Positions 30,646 through 38,029 of a DNA stretch of 64,000 nucleotides are shown one piece after another; the stretch's first letter is position 1, and every line of letters begins with the position of its first letter. The DNA comes from Dactylosporangium sp. AC04546 (GTDB lineage: Bacteria > Actinomycetota > Actinomycetes > Mycobacteriales > Micromonosporaceae): contig NZ_JAHYSG010000033.1 of assembly GCF_022095675.1 (NCBI RefSeq), positions 1 through 64,000 on the forward strand, written 5' to 3'. Below the pieces are notes generated by a model that was given only the letters and a program-made list of their open reading frames with translations, was not told the DNA's origin and ran no database searches. The position numbers were made by a program, and so were the translations under genes.

Positions 30646-31584
30646 ATGAGACTGGGCATCGTCGGCGCGGGGGAGGTGGCCTGGCGGCACGCCGCCGCGG
30701 CCGCCGACGTCGCCGGGCTGACACTCGTCGCGGTGACCGACCGCGACCCGCAGCGGGCGGCGCGCCTCGCGGACCGCTACGGTGCGCGGGCGGTCGCGGG
30801 GTTCGACGAGGTGCTCGACGCCGTCGACCTCATGGTGCTTTCGGTGCCTCACGTGTACCACGAGGAGCTCGCGCTGCGGGCACTCGCCGCAGGCCGGCGG
30901 GTGCTGGTGGAGAAGCCGATGGCGACGACCGTCGAGGCGTGCGACCGGATGTTCGACGACCGCCTGCACGTCGGCCAGCAGGGCCGGTTCTTCGCCCAGG
31001 TCCGCGCGGCCCGCGAGGAGCTGGCCCGGCTCGGCGAGCCGCTGCTGTACACCGAGCGCCGCTCGACCGACTACGCCCGCCCGGACCGGCCGGCGTGGTT
31101 CACCGACCCGGTGCTGGCCGGTGGCGGCATCGCGATGCTCGTCGGCGTGCACAGTATCGACCGGGCCTGCTGGCTGCTCGGCGCGGCGCCGCACGCGGTC
31201 GCCGGCACGGTAGCGGTTCCGGCCGGCTGGTCCGTCGAGACGGGCGCGGCGGCCACCCTGTACCTCGCCAACGGCCGGCGGGCCCACCTCACGCTCATCG
31301 ACTCGCCCGCGTTCTTCCACGAGACCACGATCGTCTGCGAGCGGGGCATCCTCACGATCGACCCCGCCGGCCTCAGCGTCGACGGCCGGCGCGTGCTGAC
31401 CGTGGACGGCGACCAGGAGTACACCGCCTCCTTCCGGCGGCAATATGCGGCGATCCTGCGCGGCGAGCCGGTCGCCACGCCCGAGGAGGGGCGCAGCGCC
31501 GTCGCCGCGGTGCACGCGCTGTACCGCTCCGCGGCGAGCGGGGGCGAGCCGGTGCCCGTCGTCACCGCGGCACGGGGCCGGTGA
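30646..31584 (+). CDS. Gfo/Idh/MocA-family oxidoreductase
   Basis: A 312-residue NAD(P)-dependent dehydrogenase, probably of a sugar or cyclitol. The Rossmann motif is RLGIVGAGEVAWRHAAAA. The family EKP motif lies in RRVLVEKPMATTVEAC, and GGGIAMLVGVHSIDRACWLLG supplies the catalytic Asp/His region. ATG 30646 is set by the TATCGT box; an upstream ATG at 30589 is in frame but would run over the promoter. The stop overlaps the start of the MarR relic (GTGA). Confidence 0.82.
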   Translation: MRLGIVGAGEVAWRHAAAAADVAGLTLVAVTDRDPQRAARLADRYGARAVAGFDEVLDAVDLMVLSVPHVYHEELALRALAAGRRVLVEKPMATTVEACDRMFDDRLHVGQQGRFFAQVRAAREELARLGEPLLYTERRSTDYARPDRPAWFTDPVLAGGGIAMLVGVHSIDRACWLLGAAPHAVAGTVAVPAGWSVETGAAATLYLANGRRAHLTLIDSPAFFHETTIVCERGILTIDPAGLSVDGRRVLTVDGDQEYTASFRRQYAAILRGEPVATPEEGRSAVAAVHALYRSAASGGEPVPVVTAARGR

Positions 31585-31835
31585 GCAGGCAGTCGGCGGG
31601 GTTCCTGGTCGACCAGCTGGAGCGGGCGGGCTACGTCGAGCGCGTCCCCGACCCGACGGACGCCCGCGCGCGCCTGGTGCGCATCGCCCGGCGCGGCGCG
31701 GAGGCGATCCCGATCGCGGCCGCGATCGTGGCCGAGGTGGAGGCCGAATGGGCGGCGCACCTGGGCAAGCAGCGGATGGCGCAACTGCACCCGATCCTGG
31801 ACCGCCTGCGCGAGATCACCGATCCGTACCAGTAA
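31581..31835 (+). pseudogene. N-terminally truncated MarR-family regulator
   Basis: 84 codons starting inside the recognition helix (VSRQSAGFLVDQLERAGYVE) and continuing through the wing (RVPDPTDARARLVRIARRG) and a dimerisation helix. Intact MarR proteins have about 60 more residues, including helix 1 and most of the HTH. A GTG at 31581 could still initiate, but the product could not form a normal winged-helix domain. The breakpoint coincides with the Gfo/Idh stop codon. Confidence 0.7.
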
Positions 31836-31908
31836 CGCCGCCGGTGCGTGAGACTGACCCTGTTGTGCCTCATCACCGAACTCGGATCGGATCGGAGGGT
31901 ACGTGCCG

Positions 31909-32481
31909 ATGGCCCGTACACAGCTGTACCTCGTCCGCCACGGCGAACAGGATCCGGCCTCCAACCACGCCCGGGACGGAGGCCTGTCGCAGCTCGGCCG
32001 CGAGCAGGCAGACCGGCTGGGCCGGCGGCTCCGTACGGTGCCCTTTTCGGCCATCCACCACAGCCCGCTGGCCCGGGCGGCTCAGACCGCCGACGTCGCG
32101 GCCGGCCATCTCCCGAACGTGCCGAGACACGACTGCGAATTCCTGATGGACCGGACGCCGGTGCCCTCCTCGGGGCACCGTGACAGCTACCCGGACCGGT
32201 GGCTTGCCTGGCTCGACAGCGTCCCCGACGAGGAGCGTGATGCGGACGCCGCCGCCCTGCAGGCCGCGGTCGAACACTTCGGTGCCACCGGCGAGGAGGA
32301 CCGGTACGAACTGCTGATCACCCACAACTTCGTGATCGGGTGGTTCGTCCGCCACGTCCTCGACGCCCCGGTCTGGCGGTGGATCGGCCTCAACCAGGCC
32401 AACTGTGCCATCACCGTCGTGCAGTGGGACGCCGATCGGCCGCCGGCGTTGGTCAGCTTCAACGACACCGGGCACCTGTAG
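31909..32481 (+). CDS. Histidine phosphatase (phosphoglycerate mutase-like)
   Basis: 190 residues of the histidine phosphatase superfamily. The catalytic His is in LYLVRHGEQDP, followed by GLSQLGREQADRLGRRL, a second Arg in HHSPLARAAQTADV and the late His in LLITHNFVIGWFV. The acid-donor region DSYPDRWLAWL fits. The substrate is unknown; signalling or metabolite repair is as likely as glycolysis. GGAGGG lies 9 nt before ATG 31909; GTG 31903 would be too close to it. Confidence 0.82.
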   Translation: MARTQLYLVRHGEQDPASNHARDGGLSQLGREQADRLGRRLRTVPFSAIHHSPLARAAQTADVAAGHLPNVPRHDCEFLMDRTPVPSSGHRDSYPDRWLAWLDSVPDEERDADAAALQAAVEHFGATGEEDRYELLITHNFVIGWFVRHVLDAPVWRWIGLNQANCAITVVQWDADRPPALVSFNDTGHL

Positions 32482-32957
32482 TGGTACGGCATCGTGATTC
32501 GGCATGTCCGGACTGCGGGGCCCGGGTCGAGCGGTCGGTGTCCGGCGGTGTCCACAACGGGCAGCTCGTGTGGTCGGTCGAGACCAGCTGCGGCGGCTGC
32601 GGCGCCGAGGCGATCGAATGCGGGTGGAACGACATGCCGGAGGCGGTCCGCGCCGAGCTGCTCGCGCAGGACGGGCCGGCGCGGCTCCGGTTGGACCCGG
32701 TGGCGGCGCGTCCGCTCCGCGTCCGGCTGCTGGCCGCGCTGCGGCGCTCGGGCGGCGGCTCGCTCGCCGAGGTCGCCCGGCTGTTCGAGCGGCTGACCGG
32801 CGACGGCATCACCGGTACGGAGGCGGAGATGCGCCTGCTCGCCGGTCGCCTGGCCGCCGAAGGCGCCCGCGTCGACCTGCAACCTCCGCCGCCAGGCCTC
32901 GATCGCGGTGGGGCCCGACCCGCACCTCCACCCACCGACGCCAGTCCGGCGGACTGA
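32481..32957 (+). CDS. Zinc-ribbon-containing hypothetical protein
   Basis: 158 residues. The N-terminus has two Cys pairs, CPDCG and CGGCG about 30 residues apart, which should bind one zinc. A helical region (VRLLAALRRSGGGSLAEVAR, FERLTGDGITGTEAEM) and a Pro-rich tail follow. The GTG shares one base with the stop of the phosphatase gene, so the two are likely translationally coupled. No family recognised. Confidence 0.6.
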   Translation: MVRHRDSACPDCGARVERSVSGGVHNGQLVWSVETSCGGCGAEAIECGWNDMPEAVRAELLAQDGPARLRLDPVAARPLRVRLLAALRRSGGGSLAEVARLFERLTGDGITGTEAEMRLLAGRLAAEGARVDLQPPPPGLDRGGARPAPPPTDASPAD

Positions 32958-33034
32958 ACCCGGGTCATGCCGGCCCGACGCGGCGCTCCGCGCAAGGGCA
33001 GGCAGGGCAGGCCAGGGCAGGCACGACCCGGGTG

Positions 33035-34048
33035 TCACGGCGCGTAGACGGTCGCCTCGCGGGACGTCTGCCGGATGCCGTTGGGGCCGTCGAAGACCCG
33101 GTGGCCCCACCAGGTCAGCTTGTTGGCGTCGAACCCCTTCACCATGTCGAGGTTGCTGACGTCGGCGGTGTTGCCGCTCCAGGACCACGCCAGGTAGCCG
33201 ATGCGCTGGGCCTGCGCCTCGGACATGATCGCGTCCTCGTCGACGTCGCCGTCGTGGTGCGTGTACGCGAACTCGGTCACCGCGATCGGCAGCTTCGCCG
33301 CGAGGTACCGGCCGAGGTAGTCGTGGACGTTCGTGGCACGGAAGAAGGCGCCGTACATGTGGATCGAGAAGACGGTGTTGTGATCCGGGTCGGCGGCGAA
33401 GACCTCCGCGGCGTGGTCCCGCATGGTGAAGGACAGGTCCTGGCCCCAGTCGGGCGCGTCGACCATGAGGGTGTGCCGGATGCCGGCCGCGCGCAGGCGG
33501 CGGATCGAGTCCATCGTGTCGGTCGGCCAGGTGCGGACGTTGTCGAGGACGTACGGTTCGTTCGCCACGTGCACGATGGCGTACTTCTCCTGGCCGATGA
33601 GCGCCCGGCGAATGCTGATCCAGTAGTCCACCGCCCGCGACTGCGGGATCGCGCCCGGGCGGTACCCCCACCCGGTGGTGTCGTGCACCACCAGCACGCA
33701 GACGAGGCGGTTGCGCCGGCACAGCGAGATCACGTGTGCGACGTCGGCCTCGTCGTTGCGGCGCTCCACCGCGCCGGTCGACACCTCGACGCGGACCGTG
33801 TTGGCGCCCATCGCCTTGACGTCGCTGAGCATCCGGGCCGTCCGTTGCGGATACGAGGCGTGGCTGTGGCCGACGCCGCGCATGACGAACTCGTGGCCGG
33901 CGGCGTCGTAGAGGCGCCCGTCGACCACATGGAACCCGGGCCGCAGCCGAACTCCCACCGAGTGAGGACGCCCTCCCATGAGGACGACCGAGACGGCGGC
34001 GACGACGGCGATGAGCGACACACCCGCGATGGTGATGCGCATCCTCAT
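33035..34048 (-). CDS. Secreted GH5 beta-mannanase
   Basis: A 337-residue secreted glycoside hydrolase of family 5, closest in pattern to bacterial endo-beta-1,4-mannanases of subfamily 8. A membrane-type signal (TIAGVSLIAVVAAVSVVLMG) precedes the barrel. Family blocks: GRLYDAAGHEFVMRGVGHSH, MGANTVRVEVS, VLVVHDTTGWGYRPG, the acid/base Glu in VHVANEPYV, HTLMVDAPDWGQD, SIHMYGAFF, the nucleophile Glu in PIAVTEFAYTH and LAWSWSGN. GAGG lies 6 nt before ATG 34048. It would attack plant mannans outside the cell. No binding module is attached. Confidence 0.88.
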   Translation of the reverse strand: MRMRITIAGVSLIAVVAAVSVVLMGGRPHSVGVRLRPGFHVVDGRLYDAAGHEFVMRGVGHSHASYPQRTARMLSDVKAMGANTVRVEVSTGAVERRNDEADVAHVISLCRRNRLVCVLVVHDTTGWGYRPGAIPQSRAVDYWISIRRALIGQEKYAIVHVANEPYVLDNVRTWPTDTMDSIRRLRAAGIRHTLMVDAPDWGQDLSFTMRDHAAEVFAADPDHNTVFSIHMYGAFFRATNVHDYLGRYLAAKLPIAVTEFAYTHHDGDVDEDAIMSEAQAQRIGYLAWSWSGNTADVSNLDMVKGFDANKLTWWGHRVFDGPNGIRQTSREATVYAP

Positions 34049-34121
34049 GACGCACCTCGGACCGGATCGGTTCAGGGCCGGCGGACGGATGGGCACTTCC
34101 CCGGCACCGCCGCCCCAACCC

Positions 34122-34799
34122 TCAGTGCTGCCGGCGCACCATCTCGGTGATCCAGATCGGCGCGAACGGCGACGTGCAGTTCGGCGGCGTCGGGTAGTCC
34201 TTGAGCACCTCCAGGCGCTCGCCGATGTCGATCGCCCGGGCGCGCAGGCCGGCGTGCTCGATCCCGATCTGCGCGAGGCAGTGGTTCATCGCCCACTGGA
34301 GGCGATCCGGGGCGTCCCGCATCTCCGCCTCGATGACGTCGAGCAGCCCCGCGAGGTCGAGACCCTCGGGCCGCTTCGCGACGCGCTCGGTGGTCAGCGC
34401 CCAGCCGGCGCTCGCGACAACCGGGTCCGCGTCGGCGAACCAGGCCACCCGCAGCGCCTCGGCCTGCGGGTGCTTCTTCACCACATAGTTCACCAGCCAG
34501 TCGTGCACCTTCGGGGTGCGCGCCCCGCGCAGCATGACGTCCAGCTCGTCACGCTCGAACGCCTTCGGGCGGCAGATCAGGATCGCCAGCAGCCTCGCCG
34601 CCGTGTCGTCGGTCTTCCACAGCTCGCGGGCCAGCTCCTGCTGCGTCTTGAGCCGTTTCGCGAGCGCGCGCAGCTGGCCGAGGTTCACACCGTGATCGTC
34701 ACCGTGCCGCTCGTTCACCGCCCGTACCTTCGGGTCCTCCAGCTCGGCCAGCTCGGCCATCACCTCGGCCGTCATCCCGGCCACCGTCGTCTCGGCCAC
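34122..34799 (-). CDS. DNA alkylation repair protein, AlkD-like
   Basis: 225 residues of helical HEAT-like repeats. The blocks LKTQQELARELWKTDDTAA, RTPKVHDWLVNYVVKKHP, FADADPVVASAGWAL, LQWAMNHCLAQIGIEHAGLR and GERLEVLKDYPTPPNCTSPF match the AlkD-type DNA alkylation repair family, which removes positively charged alkylated bases. I chose GTG 34799 for the TACGCT box 6 nt upstream. In-frame alternatives lie downstream (MTAEVMAEL). Confidence 0.8.
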   Translation of the reverse strand: MAETTVAGMTAEVMAELAELEDPKVRAVNERHGDDHGVNLGQLRALAKRLKTQQELARELWKTDDTAARLLAILICRPKAFERDELDVMLRGARTPKVHDWLVNYVVKKHPQAEALRVAWFADADPVVASAGWALTTERVAKRPEGLDLAGLLDVIEAEMRDAPDRLQWAMNHCLAQIGIEHAGLRARAIDIGERLEVLKDYPTPPNCTSPFAPIWITEMVRRQH

Positions 34800-34805
34800 C
34801 TCAAC

Positions 34806-34811
34806 AGCGTA
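34806..34811 (-). promoter_or_regulatory. Putative -10 box, leaderless start of the AlkD-like gene
   Basis: TACGCT on the minus strand, 6 nt before the GTG at 34799. Confidence 0.45.
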
Positions 34812-34996
34812 GAGACTCACCCGGTGCTCGACGACCGGCACGCCGTCGATGCGCGCCGGCCGGCTGATCGCCACCGGCGTCCCGGCCGACCTGCACCACT
34901 CCGCCGGCACCGCGCGCGGCTTCGACGTGCTGCCGACCGGCCTGTACCGGGAGGCCCGCGGCAACCGGACCACCGCCGGGCGGTGGGCGCCGAGGG

Positions 34997-35002
34997 TACG
35001 GT
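34997..35002 (+). promoter_or_regulatory. Putative -10 box, leaderless start of the intradiol dioxygenase gene
   Basis: TACGGT ends 5 nt before the ATG at 35008. The 208-bp gap 34800-35007 holds this, the AlkD promoter and a 51-codon plus-strand frame (34849-35004) that I do not consider a gene. Confidence 0.4.
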
Positions 35003-35007
35003 GAACC

Positions 35008-35853
35008 ATGACCGCCGACGTGATCGACAGCTTCCGCGACACCCCGGACGAGCGGCTCCGCGCGGTTCTGGCGAGCCTGGTGGACCACCTGCACGGCTTC
35101 GTGCGCGACGTGCGTCCCACCGTCGCCGAGTGGGAGTCCGCCATCCGCTTCCTCACCGCGACCGGGCAGGCGTGCACGGCCGACCGCCAGGAGTTCATCC
35201 TGCTCTCCGATGTGCTCGGGGTCTCGTCGCTGGTCGAGACGCTCAACGCCGACGCGTCCGGCGACACGACCGAGGCCACCGTCCTCGGCCCCTTCCACGT
35301 CACCGAGTCGCCGCCCCGCGCCGACGGCGACTCGATCGATCTCGTCGGGCGGGGCGAGCCGTGCCTCGTCACCGGCAGCGTCCGCGCCGCCGGCGGGGCG
35401 GCGCTGCCCGGCGCGTCCGTCGACGTCTGGCAATGCGACGACGAGGGCTTCTACGACGTGCAGCGGCCCGACCGGCAGCCGCCGGGCAATGGCCGCGGCC
35501 TGTTCGCCGCCGATGAGCAGGGCCGCTTCCGGTTCCGCACGGTGGTGCCGAGCCACTACCCGATCCCCACCGACGGCCCGGTCGGCGAGCTGCTGCGCCG
35601 CACCCGCCGCCACCCGTACCGCCCGGCCCACATCCACTTCATCGCCGCCGCGGCGGGCCACCGGCCGGTCACCACGCACGCGTTCGTCGCCGGCAGCCCG
35701 TACCTCGACTCCGACGCGGTGTTCGCCGTCAAACCGAGCCTGATCCGCGAGTGCGCCCTCGTCGACGACCCGGTGCGGGCCGCCGCGGCCGGCCTGCCCA
35801 ACCCGTTCCGGCACGTGGAGTTCGACATCGTCCTGCGGCCGGAGTCGCCGTGA
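35008..35853 (+). CDS. Intradiol ring-cleavage dioxygenase, probably hydroxyquinol 1,2-dioxygenase
   Basis: A 281-residue non-heme Fe(III) enzyme that opens a catecholic ring between the two hydroxyls. The helical N-terminal linker domain (to about residue 95) is that of the catechol/hydroxyquinol group. Iron ligands are visible: Tyr in DDEGFYDVQ, Tyr in PSHYPIPTDGPVGELL, and two His in YRPAHIHF. Hydroxyquinol is favoured over catechol because the next, overlapping gene is maleylacetate reductase, the enzyme for the hydroxyquinol product. ATG 35008 is set by the TACGGT box. Confidence 0.87.
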   Translation: MTADVIDSFRDTPDERLRAVLASLVDHLHGFVRDVRPTVAEWESAIRFLTATGQACTADRQEFILLSDVLGVSSLVETLNADASGDTTEATVLGPFHVTESPPRADGDSIDLVGRGEPCLVTGSVRAAGGAALPGASVDVWQCDDEGFYDVQRPDRQPPGNGRGLFAADEQGRFRFRTVVPSHYPIPTDGPVGELLRRTRRHPYRPAHIHFIAAAAGHRPVTTHAFVAGSPYLDSDAVFAVKPSLIRECALVDDPVRAAAAGLPNPFRHVEFDIVLRPESP

Positions 35854-36923
35854 CGTCCTTCGTCCACGAGCCGCTGCCCGTCCGGGTCGTGTTCGGGCCC
35901 GGCTCGGCAGTGGGCCTCCAGGCTGAGCTGGACCGGCTCGACCTGCGCCGCCCCGTGCTGATCTCGACGCCGGGCCAGGCCGCGGCGGCCCGCAGTCTCG
36001 CCGCGGCGTTCGCCGGTCACCTGCCGACGGCCGTCATGCACGTCCCCGCGGCCGTGGCCGGCGACGCCGCCGGCGCGGTGCGTGACCTCGCCGCCGACGG
36101 CCTGGTCGCCTACGGCGGCGGCTCGGCGACCGGCCTGGCCGAGGCCGTCGCCCGCGACACCGGCCTGCCGATCGTCGCCGTCCCCACCACCTACGCCGGC
36201 TCGGAGATGACGCCGATCTGGGGCGTGACCGACGGCGGCGTCAAGCGGACCGGCCGCGACCCTCGGGTGCTGCCCCGCACCGTGCTCTACGACCCCGACC
36301 TCACGGCCGCGCTGCCCGCGCAGGTCGCCGCGGCGAGCGGCCTGAACGCCCTCGCCCACGCCGTCGAGGCGCTCTACGCCCCGGACCGCTCGCCGGTCGT
36401 GACGCTGCTGGCCGAGGCGGCGATCGGCGCCCTCGGCCGGGCCCTGCCCCGCCTCGTCACGGCCCCGGACGCGGCCTCCCGCACGGAGGCCCTCTACGGC
36501 GCCTGGCTGTGCGGCACGTGCCTGGGCAGCACGACGATGGGCCTGCACCACAAGCTCTGCCACGTCCTCGGGGGCACGTTCGGCCTGCCCCACGCCGGCG
36601 TGCACGCCGTGATCCTGCCGTACGCGCTGGCCTACAACGCCACCCACGCCCCCGGCGCGGACGCGGCGGTGGCCCGCGCCCTCGGCCAGGAAGGCGGCCA
36701 GGAGGGCGGCCACCACGACGGCGCCGCGGCCCTGCACCACCTCGCGCGCGCCGTCGGCGCCCCGCGGTCCCTGGCCGACCTCGGCCTGCGCGCGGAGGAC
36801 CTGGACGAGGCCGCCACCCTGGCCGGCCGCGACGCCTACCCGAACCCCCGCCCCATCACTGCGGCCGGGCTCCGGGAGCTGCTGCGACAGGCCTACGAGG
36901 GCCGCCCGCCCGGCAGGCCCTGA
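35850..36923 (+). CDS. Maleylacetate reductase
   Basis: A 357-residue iron-type alcohol dehydrogenase family enzyme reducing maleylacetate to 3-oxoadipate with NAD(P)H. It shows VVFGPGSA, the dinucleotide motif AYGGGSATGLAEAVA, VPTTYAGSEMTPIWGVT and the His-rich metal-region LHHKLCHVLGGTFGLPHAGV. The GTG at 35850 overlaps the dioxygenase stop (GTGA). The pair completes hydroxyquinol ring cleavage to the beta-ketoadipate pathway. A short QEGGQEGG duplication near residue 280 is unusual. Confidence 0.9.
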   Translation: MTSFVHEPLPVRVVFGPGSAVGLQAELDRLDLRRPVLISTPGQAAAARSLAAAFAGHLPTAVMHVPAAVAGDAAGAVRDLAADGLVAYGGGSATGLAEAVARDTGLPIVAVPTTYAGSEMTPIWGVTDGGVKRTGRDPRVLPRTVLYDPDLTAALPAQVAAASGLNALAHAVEALYAPDRSPVVTLLAEAAIGALGRALPRLVTAPDAASRTEALYGAWLCGTCLGSTTMGLHHKLCHVLGGTFGLPHAGVHAVILPYALAYNATHAPGADAAVARALGQEGGQEGGHHDGAAALHHLARAVGAPRSLADLGLRAEDLDEAATLAGRDAYPNPRPITAAGLRELLRQAYEGRPPGRP

Positions 36924-36924
36924 C

Positions 36925-37152
36925 TCAGGACCGCGCCGCCGCCCGCCGCCGGGCCAGCGCCCAGCCGATCAGGACCGCCGACAGCACGCCCGGGCCGCAG
37001 TGCACCAGCAGCACCCCGGCGAGGCTCGGGCCGCCCCAGTCCTTGCTGTACGTCGTCGGGTCGTCGAAGTCGATGACGAACAGCTCGACGATCGCCCGCA
37101 CGGCGAGATACAGGCCGAACACCGTGCCGACCACGATCAGGGCCTTCTTCAT
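36925..37152 (-). CDS. Small two-helix membrane protein
   Basis: 75 residues with two membrane helices (KALIVVGTVFGLYLAVRAIV and LLVHCGPGVLSAVLIGWALA) around a polar loop. The function is unknown. I chose ATG 37152 because TAGCGT lies 7 nt upstream; a GTG at 37170 would start before that box. It is convergent with maleylacetate reductase (1-bp gap). Confidence 0.55.
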   Translation of the reverse strand: MKKALIVVGTVFGLYLAVRAIVELFVIDFDDPTTYSKDWGGPSLAGVLLVHCGPGVLSAVLIGWALARRRAAARS

Positions 37153-37159
37153 GGCCACG

Positions 37160-37165
37160 ACGCTA
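37160..37165 (-). promoter_or_regulatory. Putative -10 box, leaderless start of the small membrane protein
   Basis: TAGCGT on the minus strand, 7 nt before the ATG at 37152. The stretch 37166-37395 holds only a weak plus-strand frame (ATG 37236) that I do not support as a gene. Confidence 0.4.
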
Positions 37166-37395
37166 GTCACCCGCCGCCCCCCGGCGCGTCAATCCCCGGT
37201 AGCATCCGCCCGTCGCTCCACGGTATGACGTATCGATGGGGGCGTGGGTGGTGCCGGCCGTCGGGGCGGTCCTGCTGGTGGAGATCGCGGCCCGTGTACG
37301 ACCGGTGCCGTGGCGGGAGGTGCCCCGGCCGGGCCGGGCCCCGCATCCGGCGCTGCGGGCGGCCGCCGGGTTCACCCCGCGTACTGGCGCAGCAC

Positions 37396-37779
37396 CTACG
37401 TGCGGGCCTGCGTGTCGTCGAGCCGCGGGCCCGTGCGGGGGACGGCGAGCAGGGTGACCACCGCCAGGACCGCCGACACCGCGGCCAGCAGGCCGAGCGC
37501 GGGTTGCAGCCCGCCGACCGCGGCGCCGGCGCCGGTCAGCAGCAGCGGGAACAGGAACTGCCCGACGAACAGGAAGCCGGTCCACAGGCCGGTCCCGCGG
37601 CCCCGCTGGCGAACTCCAGGCGGTTGATCGCCCACGTGACGAGCACCGGCAGCAGCAGGCCGGTGCCGGCGGCCGTCACGACCGCGCCGAGGACGGACAG
37701 GCAGCTGCCGGCGAGCAGCAGCGCGAGCTGCGCGGGCACGGCGGCGCGAACGGCGGCGCGAACGGCGGTGGCGGACATC
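37396..37779 (-). pseudogene. Frameshifted C-terminal remnant of an MFS transporter
   Basis: The minus strand encodes the last membrane helices of a major-facilitator transporter in two frames. One part reads AQLALLLAGSCLSVLGAVVT to LLPVLVTWAINRLEFAS; near 37605 the reading passes by a one-base shift to RGRGTGLWTGFLFVGQFLFP and ends GPRLDDTQART. The first two thirds of the protein are absent. Two defects (5' deletion and frameshift) make a relic more likely than a sequencing error. Confidence 0.7.
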
Positions 37780-37884
37780 GGCGGGGGCCTTTCGGGAGCG
37801 GGGTAGGCAGAACTCTGGGTGCGCCGCCCGCCGTCGCGGAAGACCGATTTGCCGATGGCCGCCATAACCGGGCCTGATGCCGCG

Positions 37885-37913
37885 TGGACAAACCCGGCCG
37901 GCCGCCATATATT
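37885..37913 (+). promoter_or_regulatory. Promoter of the quinoprotein gene
   Basis: TGGACA (37885-37890), a 17-bp spacer and TATATT (37908-37913) resemble a vegetative sigma promoter. It predicts a start near 37920, just before the palindromic operator. Confidence 0.6.
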
Positions 37914-37930
37914 CATGCTCGCCTGGTTGT

Positions 37931-37956
37931 GGACCAAATGGTCCGCCTGGTGGACC
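37931..37956 (+). promoter_or_regulatory. Operator of overlapping palindromes, shared with the thuA-pqqA region
   Basis: GGACCAAATGGTCC (37931-37944) overlaps GGTCCGCCTGGTGGACC (37940-37956), giving alternating half-sites GGACC, GGTCC, GGACC. The second palindrome is identical, on the opposite strand, to 57248-57264. The position just downstream of the predicted transcription start suggests repression. Confidence 0.65.
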
Positions 37957-38029
37957 GCAAGATCATGAACGTGCCGGGCGGTCGCAGCCCGCCGCGCGAC
38001 CCGGCCCGAGCTCCAAGAGGGGAGCAAGG

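Noticed and set aside
34849..35004. 51-codon plus-strand frame (MRAGRLIATGVPADL...) between the AlkD and dioxygenase genes
   Set aside because: It overlaps both promoters, has no ribosome site, and I recognise no family. A gene scrap cannot be excluded.
37236..37457. 73-codon plus-strand frame starting MGAWVVPAVGAVLL
   Set aside because: The start looks membrane-like, but the rest is Arg/Ala/Pro low complexity and runs into the MFS relic on the other strand.
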